Assembly (NCBI GenBank): GCA_003242605.1
Contig: QGUZ01000182.1
Span: forward strand, 1-9,965
Origin: Actinomycetota bacterium
Lineage (GTDB): Bacteria > Actinomycetota > Actinomycetes > Streptosporangiales > Streptosporangiaceae
Length of the DNA: 9,965 nt
Direction of reading: 5' to 3'
In this document: positions 1-6,511 of the stretch, in pieces
Layout of the letters: the number at the start of each line of letters is the position of its first letter
How positions within the stretch are numbered: position 1 is the stretch's first letter
Made by a program: the position numbers and the translations under genes
The notes under the pieces: model-generated
What the model was told of the DNA's origin: nothing
The model's database searches: none
Seen by the model: the letters and a program-made list of their open reading frames with translations, nothing else

Positions 1-1073
1 CGGCCCTCGGCGTCGGTGTTGAGCACCTCCACCGTCTTGCCGCCGAAGGTGGTGAGCACGTCGGAGGGGCGCTGCGCGGTGCCGCTCGGCATGTTCTCGG
101 CGAGGCACAGGTAGCCGATCGCGTTCACCTTCAGCCCCAGCCGCGCGATGGCGATGAGCGCGCCGAGCACCGCGCCGGCACCGCCCATGTCGGACTTCAT
201 CCAGTCCATCGCGGTGGTGGGCTTGAGCGACAGGCCGCCGGAGTCGAAGGTGATGCCCTTGCCGACGAACGCGAGGGTCTTGTCGGCCTCCGGGTGCCGG
301 TAGCCGAGCCGCACCAGGCGCGGGGGCCGGGCCGAGCCCTGGCCGACCGCGATGAGGCCGCCGTAGCCGCCCTCCTTCAGCGCGGTCTCGTCGAGCACTT
401 CGACGTCGAGGCCGACGGCGGTGCCCCGCTCGGTGGCGATCTCCGCGAAGCGCGCGGGCCACAGGTCCGAGGGCGGGGTGTTGACGAGGTCGCGCACGAG
501 GGTGACCGACTCGGCGATCACGGTCGCCCGCCGGACGGCGTCCTCGGCGCCCGCGGCGCCGCTGAGCACGGTCAGCTCGCGCACCGGGGGCTTGCCCTCG
601 TCCCGGGTGCGATACCGGGTGAACGAATATGCGCCGAGCAGTCCGCCGAGGGCTATCGCCTCGGTCTGCTCGGCGCCGGCGGCGGGCAGGGCGATCGCGA
701 CCCGTCCGGAGCCCGCCAGGGCACGGGTCGCGGCGCCTGCGGCGCGCCGCAGCACTTCAAGGTCGTAGGCGCCCTCCTGCGGCGCGTCGCCGAGACCGAC
801 GACGACGATCAGCGGTACGGGCGCCGCTCCGAGAGTCGGGATCTTGGCGATCTCGCCGGCCTTGCCGGTGACACCCAGGGCGGTGAGGCTCGCCGCGAGC
901 CGGCCGCCGAGGGCCTGGTCGGCGTGCTCGGCGCCGGGCGCCGGCTGCGGGCCGTCACTGCCGGAGTGCACGCCCACGACGAGGGCGTCGATGTCGCCGG
1001 GGAGGGTACCGGACGAGTCGAGGTTCACGGTGGTCACGTAGCCCGATGCTAGCCCTGCTTTGCCTGAGGTCAT
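1..1073 (-). CDS. pepA: Leucyl aminopeptidase (peptidase family M17), 3' end cut off by window edge
   Basis: Cytosolic dizinc/dimanganese exopeptidase that removes N-terminal residues, chiefly Leu, from peptides during protein turnover. 357 codons are visible from ATG at 1073; the window ends inside the M17 signature NTDAEGR, just before its Arg, so roughly 150 C-terminal residues are missing. The N-terminal macrodomain-like half is residues 1 to about 185. The catalytic half shows GKGITFDSGG (271-280), LSLKP (281-285), KSDMGGAGA (293-301) and NTDAEG (352-357). Metal and catalytic residues map with a constant +2 offset to E. coli PepA: Lys272, Asp277, Lys284, Asp295, Asp354, Glu356. No Shine-Dalgarno precedes the ATG; a TAGGAT -10-like hexamer 12 bases upstream suggests a nearly leaderless mRNA. 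GTG codons at residues 13 and 16 are alternative starts, and streptomycete homologues often begin near there. Same strand as cobS but separated by 168 bp with a hairpin, so probably its own transcript. Family assignment is very secure; the exact start is less so. Confidence 0.95.
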   Translation of the reverse strand, partial: MTSGKAGLASGYVTTVNLDSSGTLPGDIDALVVGVHSGSDGPQPAPGAEHADQALGGRLAASLTALGVTGKAGEIAKIPTLGAAPVPLIVVVGLGDAPQEGAYDLEVLRRAAGAATRALAGSGRVAIALPAAGAEQTEAIALGGLLGAYSFTRYRTRDEGKPPVRELTVLSGAAGAEDAVRRATVIAESVTLVRDLVNTPPSDLWPARFAEIATERGTAVGLDVEVLDETALKEGGYGGLIAVGQGSARPPRLVRLGYRHPEADKTLAFVGKGITFDSGGLSLKPTTAMDWMKSDMGGAGAVLGALIAIARLGLKVNAIGYLCLAENMPSGTAQRPSDVLTTFGGKTVEVLNTDAEG

Positions 1074-1085
1074 AAACAGGGGTTC

Positions 1086-1091
1086 ATCCTA
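1086..1091 (-). promoter_or_regulatory. Candidate -10 element for pepA
   Basis: On the minus strand this reads TAGGAT, fitting the actinobacterial TAnnnT -10 pattern. It lies 12 bases before the pepA ATG, so transcription would begin about 5-7 bases before the start codon, giving an almost leaderless message, which agrees with the lack of a ribosome binding site. There is no good -35; the nearest candidate is a TGAC-containing stretch at roughly 15-17 bp. Inference only. Confidence 0.35.
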
Positions 1092-1174
1092 CCATTGGGC
1101 GTTACCCGTCATGATCATGGTGTTGCGATGCGCGACCCCCGATGACACCGGCGTACCCGGCGTCCCGTACGCCA

Positions 1175-1194
1175 CGGCGGGGCCTCCCCCGCCG
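1175..1194 (-). terminator. Hairpin downstream of cobS (candidate terminator)
   Basis: Perfect inverted repeat CGGCGGGG / CCCCGCCG with a 4-base loop (CCTC), about 48 bases beyond the cobS stop. There is no U tract on either side, as is common for high-GC actinobacterial terminators. It separates cobS from pepA and suggests they are not co-transcribed. Confidence 0.45.
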
Positions 1195-1241
1195 CGGCGT
1201 GCGGCGGCGCGCCGGGTGCCACGCGCGCCGGTCGGCCGGCG

Positions 1242-2048
1242 TCAGGCGGTGAGCGCGCAGGCCACGAGGGCCCCGGTGGCCGCGGTCTCGACGAGCGCGC
1301 CGAACACGTCGCCGGTGACCCCGCCGAGCCGGCGGACCGCCCGCCGCCGCAGCGCCCAGGAGAGGCCCAGCCCCGCGGCGACCGCGAGCACGTGGCGCGC
1401 GGCGGTCACGCCCCAGGGCTGCGCGCCCGCCACGCCCGGCACGGCGGCGAGCAGCGCGGCCGCCGCGGCCGTCGCCGCGCTCGCCGCCGCCGCGGCGGCC
1501 GGCCGTACCGTGCCCGCGACCGTCGCGCCGAGGCCCTCGGGCCGGGCCGCGGGCACGTGCGGAAGGCACGCCCAGGTGACCGCGAGCCGGCCGGTGGCCG
1601 CGGCGACCACCAGCGCGGCCGGCCCGGCCCGGTCGGCCGCGGCCGCCTGGATCAGCAGCGTGAACACGAGCGTGAGCACGCCGAACGGCCCGATGTCGGA
1701 GCGCTTCATGATCTCCAGGGCCCGGTCGGCGGGTCGGCCGCTGCCGAGGCCGTCGGCGAGGTCGGCGAGCCCGTCGAGGTGCAGGCCGCGGGTGAGCAGC
1801 GCGAGCAGGCCGAGCGCGAGCGCGGCCGAAAGAAGCCCGCCCGCGCCGGTGACCGCCTCCAGGACCGCGGCGCAGGCCGCGGCGATGCCGCCGAGCAGCA
1901 GGCCGACCGCCGGGGCGAACGTCATCGCCCACCCGGCGGCCCGCCGGTCCACCCGCGTCACCCGTACCGGCAGCACGCTGAGCAGGCCCACGGCGAGGCG
2001 CAGCCCGTCGAGCGCGGCGCGCGGCCCGCGGGGGGCCGGCGCGGTCAC
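1242..2048 (-). CDS. cobS: Adenosylcobinamide-GDP ribazoletransferase (cobalamin synthase)
   Basis: Integral membrane enzyme of the late cobalamin pathway: joins adenosylcobinamide-GDP to alpha-ribazole (or its phosphate), releasing GMP and giving adenosylcobalamin (or its phosphate). 268 residues, close to the usual 250-270. The family signature HLDGLADLADG is at residues 90-100, followed by MKRSDIGPFG (114-123), equivalent to the conserved MKDSriGtyG motif, and the C-terminal GGVTGDVFGALVE (242-254). Hydrophobic segments lie at about 15-30, 44-66, 73-88, 122-137, 145-163, 187-208 and 218-231, giving a polytopic protein. Start chosen as GTG at 2048 because it overlaps the cobU stop as GTGA, implying translational coupling; the frame stays open far upstream, but that is GC-rich readthrough. 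A run of about 15 Ala/Pro residues near 183-200 is unusually low in complexity. No cobT (which makes alpha-ribazole phosphate) lies between cobS and cobU. Confidence 0.95.
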   Translation of the reverse strand: MTAPAPRGPRAALDGLRLAVGLLSVLPVRVTRVDRRAAGWAMTFAPAVGLLLGGIAAACAAVLEAVTGAGGLLSAALALGLLALLTRGLHLDGLADLADGLGSGRPADRALEIMKRSDIGPFGVLTLVFTLLIQAAAADRAGPAALVVAAATGRLAVTWACLPHVPAARPEGLGATVAGTVRPAAAAAASAATAAAAALLAAVPGVAGAQPWGVTAARHVLAVAAGLGLSWALRRRAVRRLGGVTGDVFGALVETAATGALVACALTA

Positions 2049-3148
2049 GGCAGCGGGAGGAGGCGCCCGGCGACCACGAGCGCCACCTCCTCCGACTCGG
2101 CGGCGAGCCGCTGGTTGAGTCGGCCGAGCGCATCGCGGAACGCCCGGCCGCTCGCGGTGGCGGGCACCACGCCGAGGCCGACCTCGTCGGAGACCGCCAC
2201 CACCCGGCGCGGGGTGTCCCGCCACGCGGCCACCAGCTCGTCGCAGCGGCGGGCCGCCTCGGCCGCGCCCGCCCGGGACTCCCAGGCGCCGCAGGCGTCG
2301 AAGACCGCGGCGAGCCAGGTGCCGAGCCCGTCGACGAGCAGCGGGGGTCCGGCGCGGCCGAGCAGGCCGGCCACGTCGGCGGTCTCCACGGTGCGCCAGT
2401 GCGCGGGCCGCCGCTCCCGGTGGGCCCGCACCCGCTCGGCCCACTCGGGGTCGCCCGCGCCGGACGGCCCGGTCGCGACGTACACCACCTCGGGGAGGGC
2501 GGCGAGCCGCAGCTCGGCCTCGGCCGACTTGCCCGAGCCGCTGCCGCCGAGCAGCAGGGTGCGCCGCGGCGGCCGGGGCGCGCCCGCGCCGCCGAGCACC
2601 TCGCCGGGCGCCTCCGGATCCTCCGTTGCGCCGGGGCCGCCCGCGAGCACGCGCACCTCCCCGGGGCGCACCCGCAGCACCGTCCCGTCGGGTACGGCGT
2701 GCACCCCCCACAGCGCGAGCCGCCGGGTGAGCTCGGCCTCGCCGCCCACCCGGTGGTCGGCCCCGACCGCGACGACCGGGGTGCGCTCTCCCACCACCCC
2801 GCGCCGCCGCAGGTCGCCGAGGCGGCCGGGGTCGTCGAGCACGTCGAGCAGCACCAGATCGCACGGCGGCGCCGCCTCGCCGCCGGGGGCGTGGGGGAGC
2901 GCGTCGCGCGCGGGCGCGTACAGCAGCCGGGCGCCGTCCGGTCCGGTCACGGTCCAGCCGTCGGCGGTGGCGGCGACCGCGTGGCCGGGTTCGGCGCCCG
3001 CGACGGCGGGGGCGAGGCGCAGCCGGTCGCCGACGACGATCGAGGCGGGGCGGCGCTTGCCGGGCGGGACCCGGCCGCCGGAGGGGCAGCGGCAGACCGG
3101 GCCCCGGCAGCCGGCCGGGCCGCCGGGGCAGCCGGGCCGTACCCGCAT
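2045..3148 (-). CDS. cobU: Adenosylcobinamide kinase / adenosylcobinamide-phosphate guanylyltransferase with N-terminal extension
   Basis: Bifunctional cytosolic enzyme that phosphorylates adenosylcobinamide and then guanylylates it to adenosylcobinamide-GDP, the CobS substrate. 367 residues, about twice the roughly 180 of Salmonella CobU. The C-terminal half (about 195-367) is the enzyme: P-loop GGSGSGKS (201-208), VVYVATG (221-227), His243 in RAHRERRPAHW aligning with the guanylylated His46 of Salmonella CobU, LLVDGLGTWL (270-279), SDEVGLGVVP (320-329) and GRLNQRLAAESEEV (342-355). Residues 1 to about 165 match, from memory, an extension on streptomycete CobU proteins that looks like a shrunken metallo-beta-lactamase fold: it keeps a Cys-rich start (CRGPVCRC, 14-21) and GPDGARLLY (69-77) but lacks any HxHxDH metal motif. 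ATG at 3148 is supported by GGGAGG 8 bases upstream and by alignment of this extension. The stop overlaps the cobS GTG. First gene of the cobUS unit. Confidence 0.93.
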   Translation of the reverse strand: MRVRPGCPGGPAGCRGPVCRCPSGGRVPPGKRRPASIVVGDRLRLAPAVAGAEPGHAVAATADGWTVTGPDGARLLYAPARDALPHAPGGEAAPPCDLVLLDVLDDPGRLGDLRRRGVVGERTPVVAVGADHRVGGEAELTRRLALWGVHAVPDGTVLRVRPGEVRVLAGGPGATEDPEAPGEVLGGAGAPRPPRRTLLLGGSGSGKSAEAELRLAALPEVVYVATGPSGAGDPEWAERVRAHRERRPAHWRTVETADVAGLLGRAGPPLLVDGLGTWLAAVFDACGAWESRAGAAEAARRCDELVAAWRDTPRRVVAVSDEVGLGVVPATASGRAFRDALGRLNQRLAAESEEVALVVAGRLLPLP

Positions 3149-3161
3149 GCTGTCGGCCTCC

Positions 3162-3167
3162 CGGCGT
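3162..3167 (-). promoter_or_regulatory. Ribosome binding site of cobU
   Basis: On the minus strand this region reads as a GGGAGG-type Shine-Dalgarno located about 8 bases before the ATG at 3148 (coordinates approximate to a few bases). It decides the start within a frame that remains open to about 3403. The wider GCCGGGAGGCC also resembles the B12-box 3' end of cobalamin riboswitches, but no other part of that fold was found. Confidence 0.5.
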
Positions 3168-3198
3168 GTGACGTCGGTGCTGCTGCTGGTCTGATGAG

Positions 3199-3230
3199 GG
3201 CGCCGGTGCGGCGTCCGCGAGACCGGCGCC
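3199..3230 (-). other. Long hairpin in the cobU leader
   Basis: Perfect 9-bp inverted repeat GGCGCCGGT / ACCGGCGCC (3199-3207 with 3222-3230). The interior adds a GCGG/CCGC stem with a CGT loop and a 3-base bulge, for about 13 base pairs in all. It lies 50 bp upstream of the cobU start, in the predicted 5' leader. It could be a transcription attenuator, part of a leader regulatory RNA, or a terminator for readthrough in either direction. No U tract follows on either strand, and I do not recognise it as a known riboswitch. Confidence 0.4.
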
Positions 3231-3234
3231 GGGC

Positions 3235-3323
3235 GATCGGGCCGCCCCTTGATCAGATGCCGTGTGATCGTATGCAGTGTGATCGTAGGCAGCGTGATCG
3301 GATGCCGTCTGATCGGATAGGTT
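3235..3323. repeat. 15-bp direct tandem repeat with phased GATC, ending in a -10-like hexamer
   Basis: Four full units and one partial unit beginning TGATC start at 3250, 3265, 3280, 3295 and 3310. The unit consensus is TGATCGNATGCNGTG, and copies differ at a few positions. A sixth GATC at 3235 precedes them, so GATC recurs at steps of 16, 15, 15, 15 and 15. The last unit runs into TAGGTT (3318-3323), a possible plus-strand -10 for the gene at 3402, and then a GGTTC-TGCT-GAACC inverted repeat (3320-3333). The array lies in the divergent region between cobU and that small gene. It could be a multi-site operator or simply a minisatellite; the sequence does not decide. Confidence 0.7.
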
Positions 3324-3387
3324 CTGCTGAACCCGTCCGCACAACGGCGTCGGCGACCGGAGAAGTCGTCACTGGAAGCGACGTGAG

Positions 3388-3393
3388 AAGGAG
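3388..3393 (+). promoter_or_regulatory. Ribosome binding site of the gene at 3402
   Basis: AAGGAG, 8 bases before the ATG at 3402: near-consensus and well spaced. It is strong evidence that the short ORF is translated. Confidence 0.75.
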
Positions 3394-3401
3394 CGTAGAG
3401 C

Positions 3402-3608
3402 ATGGCCTGGCGGTGGCGTTACGAGGATGCGCGCGGAGCGGAGATCACCGACCGCTCGCTGCCCCGTGAGCTGTTCTCCAGCCAGGCGGACGCCGAGTCG
3501 TGGATCGGCGAGAACTGGCGTGACCTGCTCGCGCTCGGCGTCGAGCAGGTCACGCTGCTGGAGGACGACCGGGTCGAGTACTCGGGGATGTCGCTGCGCC
3601 CCGAGTGA
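3402..3608 (+). CDS. Small conserved actinobacterial protein of unknown function
   Basis: 68 residues, acidic, with six Trp/Tyr in a short chain: it starts MAWRWRYEDARG and continues with QADAESWIGENWRDLLALGVEQVTLLEDD and the ending YSGMSLRPE. No signal peptide or membrane segment is visible. I recall very similar small proteins in streptomycetes and relatives, usually annotated hypothetical, with the same MAWRWRYE start, the DAESWIGE-W-DLL core and the MSL ending; no function is known to me. The strong AAGGAG 8 bases upstream and normal GC-rich codon use support a real gene. It is transcribed divergently from cobU and preceded by the 15-bp repeat array, and it converges on the aldo-keto reductase gene. 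Soluble and probably a single compact alpha/beta fold, by inference. Confidence 0.88.
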   Translation: MAWRWRYEDARGAEITDRSLPRELFSSQADAESWIGENWRDLLALGVEQVTLLEDDRVEYSGMSLRPE

Positions 3609-3647
3609 GCCCTCGGGCCCGGTGCGCCCTCCAGGCGGGAATCACGC

Positions 3648-3666
3648 GCGGCGGAGCGGCCGCCGC
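3648..3666. terminator. Hairpin between convergent genes (candidate bidirectional terminator)
   Basis: Perfect 7-bp inverted repeat GCGGCGG / CCGCCGC with a 5-base loop, in the 71-bp gap between the stops of the small gene (3608) and the aldo-keto reductase (3680). It could end both transcripts. No U tract is present. Confidence 0.45.
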
Positions 3667-3679
3667 ACGGCCCGGATCA

Positions 3680-4684
<1,005 letters not shown>

Positions 4685-4784
4685 CTACCTTTCCCCAACC
4701 TGCGAGCTGGTCGCTTACCGATCCATCTTCGCACCGGGAGCGAGGCCGGAACTCCGGGGCCACCCCGTGCGCTCCGGAACCCGG

Positions 4785-4796
4785 CGCCGGGACGAC
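4785..4796. terminator. GC palindrome after the DUF3043 gene (weak terminator candidate)
   Basis: CCCGGCGCCGGG is a 12-bp perfect palindrome 10-20 bases beyond the stop of the DUF3043 gene. Nearby, a larger GGAGCG / CGCTCC pairing brackets a CGGGG-CCA-CCCCG stem (about 4738-4777). Either could form the 3' end of that transcript. As a palindrome without a loop it is a poor terminator alone. Confidence 0.25.
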
Positions 4797-4806
4797 GCTA
4801 CGAGGG

Positions 4807-5430
4807 CTACCGCTTCTGCGGAACCGGCTTTCCGCCCGGCAGGACCACCGGCGGGGGGAACCGCAGGCGGCGCACCTGCAGCGCGCGCATCGCCGCGTAC
4901 CAGCCGACCCCGCGCACGCTCTGGCCCGGGAACTTCTCCCTGGCCAGCCGCTTCACCCGCCACCCGACGTAGATCGCGGTGACCAGCACGCTCACCATCA
5001 TCAGCGGCCAGAGGACGGTGACCACCGTGAAGTAGACCCAGGCGCGGATGTCCGGGCGCAGCGGGATCCACGTGGCGAGCAGGATCACCAGCGAGAACGG
5101 CAGGAAGTACTGGCTCACCAGGCGGCGGGAGTCCACCCAGTCGCGGGCGAACCGGCGTACCGGCCCCCGGTCCCGCTCGGGCATGTACCGCTCGTCACCG
5201 CGGGCGAGGGCCTCGCGGATGCGGGCGCGCTCGGCGGCCTGCCGGGCCCGCATCTGGCGGTAGGCCTCCTTGCGGTTCCTGGGCGCGGTCACCGGCTGGC
5301 GGCGGCGGCGCTCGGCGTCCCTGCGTTTCGGCGTTGGCCGGCCCTTACCGACGCTTGCCGACTTAGGCTGTTCGGAGGAGGCCGCGCGCGCGGCGTCCTC
5401 GGCGGGCGTCTCAGTACGGCGTCGGAACAC
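4807..5430 (-). CDS. DUF3043 family membrane protein
   Basis: 207 residues from GTG at 5430, beginning VFRRRTE as in actinobacterial DUF3043 homologues I recall; a TTG at 5454 would give 215 residues. The N-terminal half is cytoplasmic in character, highly charged and probably disordered: GKGRPTPKRRDAERRRR (about 29-45), then a helical Arg/Ala/Glu-rich stretch with DERYMPERDRGPVRRFARDWVDSRR (about 79-103). Two hydrophobic segments follow (about 110-125 and 131-156), then a basic loop WRVKRLAREKFPG and a C-terminal RGVGWYAAMRALQVRRLRFPPP. The function of the family is unknown to me. No Shine-Dalgarno precedes the GTG; TACGCT at -12 to -7 could be a -10 for a leaderless mRNA, or the transcript could begin at the palindromic element near 5490. 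It is divergent from pspA, so a role in the cell envelope is possible but only by location. Confidence 0.88.
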   Translation of the reverse strand: MFRRRTETPAEDAARAASSEQPKSASVGKGRPTPKRRDAERRRRQPVTAPRNRKEAYRQMRARQAAERARIREALARGDERYMPERDRGPVRRFARDWVDSRRLVSQYFLPFSLVILLATWIPLRPDIRAWVYFTVVTVLWPLMMVSVLVTAIYVGWRVKRLAREKFPGQSVRGVGWYAAMRALQVRRLRFPPPVVLPGGKPVPQKR

Positions 5431-5458
5431 GTCGTAAGCGTACCGGGACCGCAACTTG

Positions 5459-5494
5459 GTGACGCCCCCGTACGTTATGCATAGGGTTACCCTA
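5459..5494. promoter_or_regulatory. Candidate pspA promoter with palindromic -10 / operator
   Basis: On the plus strand GTGACG (5459-5464), a 17-bp spacer and TAGGGT (5482-5487) fit a sigma-70-like promoter. The -10 is the left arm of a perfect palindrome TAGGGT-T-ACCCTA (5482-5494), so the minus strand also has TAGGGT, with GTCACA 17 bp upstream of it. One core could thus fire pspA to the right and the DUF3043 gene to the left. The symmetry also suits a repressor site. Seen in sequence; the function is inference. Confidence 0.4.
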
Positions 5495-5573
5495 GGCGGT
5501 TCCGTCGTTCATGTGACGCTTTCGGAGCCGTGGGTGGTCCGGTGAAACGGGCGGCCGACGCGAGGGAGCGAGG

Positions 5574-5666
5574 ATGCGAGCGCAGAGAGCCGATGGCCCG
5601 CGAGCGAGGCGGCGACCGGGACCGTTGGCGCAGCACGACATAGAAGGGGACGGCCGACGCGCATGA
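5574..5666 (+). CDS. Possible 30-codon leader ORF coupled to pspA
   Basis: ATG at 5574 follows GGGAGCGAGG, a plausible ribosome binding site (GGAG 5 bases before the start). The frame runs 30 codons without a stop and ends in TGA at 5664-5666, whose first two bases are the TG of the pspA ATG, an ATGA overlap. The peptide is very Arg/Ala/Pro/Gly-rich (MRAQRADGPRARRR...) and resembles no protein I know. The pspA AAGGGGA is 12 bases from its ATG, which is long, so coupling could help pspA initiation. The frame is also open upstream to 5517, and chance openness is common at this GC. It may be nothing. Confidence 0.3.
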   Translation: MRAQRADGPRARRRPGPLAQHDIEGDGRRA

Positions 5667-6511
5667 GCGTGATGAAGAGACTTTCCATGATCTTCCGGTC
5701 CAAGGCCAACAAGGCCCTCGACCGGATGGAGGACCCGCGCGAGACCCTCGACTACTCCTACCAGCGGCAGCTGGAGCTGCTGCAGAAGGTACGGCGGGGC
5801 GTGGCCGACGTCGCGACCTCGCGGAAGCGGGTCGAGCTGCAGATCAACAGCCTGAGGCAGAAGGCCGACAAGCTCGAGGAGCAGGGCCGCAAGGCGCTGA
5901 GCATGGGCCGTGAGGACCTCGCCCGCGAGGCCCTCACCCGCCGGGCGGCGCTGCAGAACCAGATCGCCGAGCTGCAGACCCAGCACGACAACCTCCAGGC
6001 CGAGGAGGAGAAGCTCACCCTCGCGAGCCAGCGTCTCCAGGCGAAGGTCGACGCCTTCCGCACCAAGAAGGAGACGATCAAGGCCACCTACACCGCGGCC
6101 GAGGCCCAGACCCGGATCAACGAGGCCCTGTCCGGCATCTCCGAGGAGATGGGCGACGTGGGCCTGGCGATCCAGCGGGCCGAGGACAAGACCGCCCAGA
6201 TGCAGGCCCGGGCGAGCGCGGTCGACGAGCTGCTGGCGAGCGGCGCGCTCGACGACATCACCGGCAGCCGCGACGACATCCAGGCCGAGCTCGACCGGCT
6301 CGGCGGCGACCAGAGCGTGGAGCTGGAGCTGCAGCGCATGAAGGCCGAGCTCGGCCAGGCCCCCGCGCCGCGTGAGGCGATCGAGGCGGGCCAGTCGGGC
6401 CAGCAGGCGCAGCAGCCGCAGCCGCCCGCGCAGCACGGGCAGTCGGCTCCGCCTCCGCCGCCGTCCGCCGCGCCGACCCAGCAGTTCCGTCAGCCGGGGG
6501 AGGGCCTGTGA
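5663..6511 (+). CDS. pspA: Phage shock protein A (PspA/IM30 family)
   Basis: Peripheral inner-membrane protein of the ESCRT-III superfamily that oligomerises on stressed membranes and preserves their integrity and proton gradient. 282 residues, longer than the about 222 of E. coli PspA because of a tail. The N-terminal amphipathic helix MSVMKRLSMIFRSKANKAL (1-19) is followed by MEDPRETLDYSYQRQLELLQKVRRGVADV (22-50), then long coiled-coil helices to about 190 (including KAKVDAFRTKKETIKATYTAAEAQ near 127-149) and a last helix around 201-230. Residues 232-282 are a Gln/Pro/Ala-rich disordered tail, common in actinobacterial forms. ATG at 5663 is chosen; ATG at 5672 (MKRLSMIF) is an alternative, since AAGGGGA is 12 and 21 bases away respectively. 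The stop overlaps the GTG start of pspAA. The leader is about 170 bp and may contain a small ORF. There is no pspF or pspBC nearby, as expected outside proteobacteria. Confidence 0.97.
   Translation: MSVMKRLSMIFRSKANKALDRMEDPRETLDYSYQRQLELLQKVRRGVADVATSRKRVELQINSLRQKADKLEEQGRKALSMGREDLAREALTRRAALQNQIAELQTQHDNLQAEEEKLTLASQRLQAKVDAFRTKKETIKATYTAAEAQTRINEALSGISEEMGDVGLAIQRAEDKTAQMQARASAVDELLASGALDDITGSRDDIQAELDRLGGDQSVELELQRMKAELGQAPAPREAIEAGQSGQQAQQPQPPAQHGQSAPPPPPSAAPTQQFRQPGEGL

Noticed and set aside
3250..3321. CRISPR array
   Set aside because: The repeats are 15-bp contiguous units with no spacers and no cas genes.
1242..3344. One continuous 700-codon minus-strand frame containing cobS with a long N-terminal extension
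   Set aside because: The part upstream of 2048 is out of frame with the real cobU, is Arg/Pro/Gly-rich and includes the tandem repeat. The GTG at 2048 overlapping the cobU stop is the natural cobS start.
3149..3401. Cobalamin riboswitch upstream of cobU
   Set aside because: Only a B12-box-like GCCGGGAGGCC near the start was seen. The conserved GCCACTG-type core and the P3-P6 arrangement were not found by eye, so it is kept as a question and not called.
5482..5494. Iron box (DmdR/DtxR site)
   Set aside because: TAGGGTTACCCTA shares symmetry with the TTAGG...CCTAA type, but lacks the TTAGGTTAG half sites and the 19-bp length, and pspA is not a usual iron-regulated gene.
5495..5660. Repeated GCGAG motifs in the pspA leader
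   Set aside because: Several GCGAG(G/C) copies between 5561 and 5612 are irregularly spaced and expected at this base composition; no clear repeat unit.
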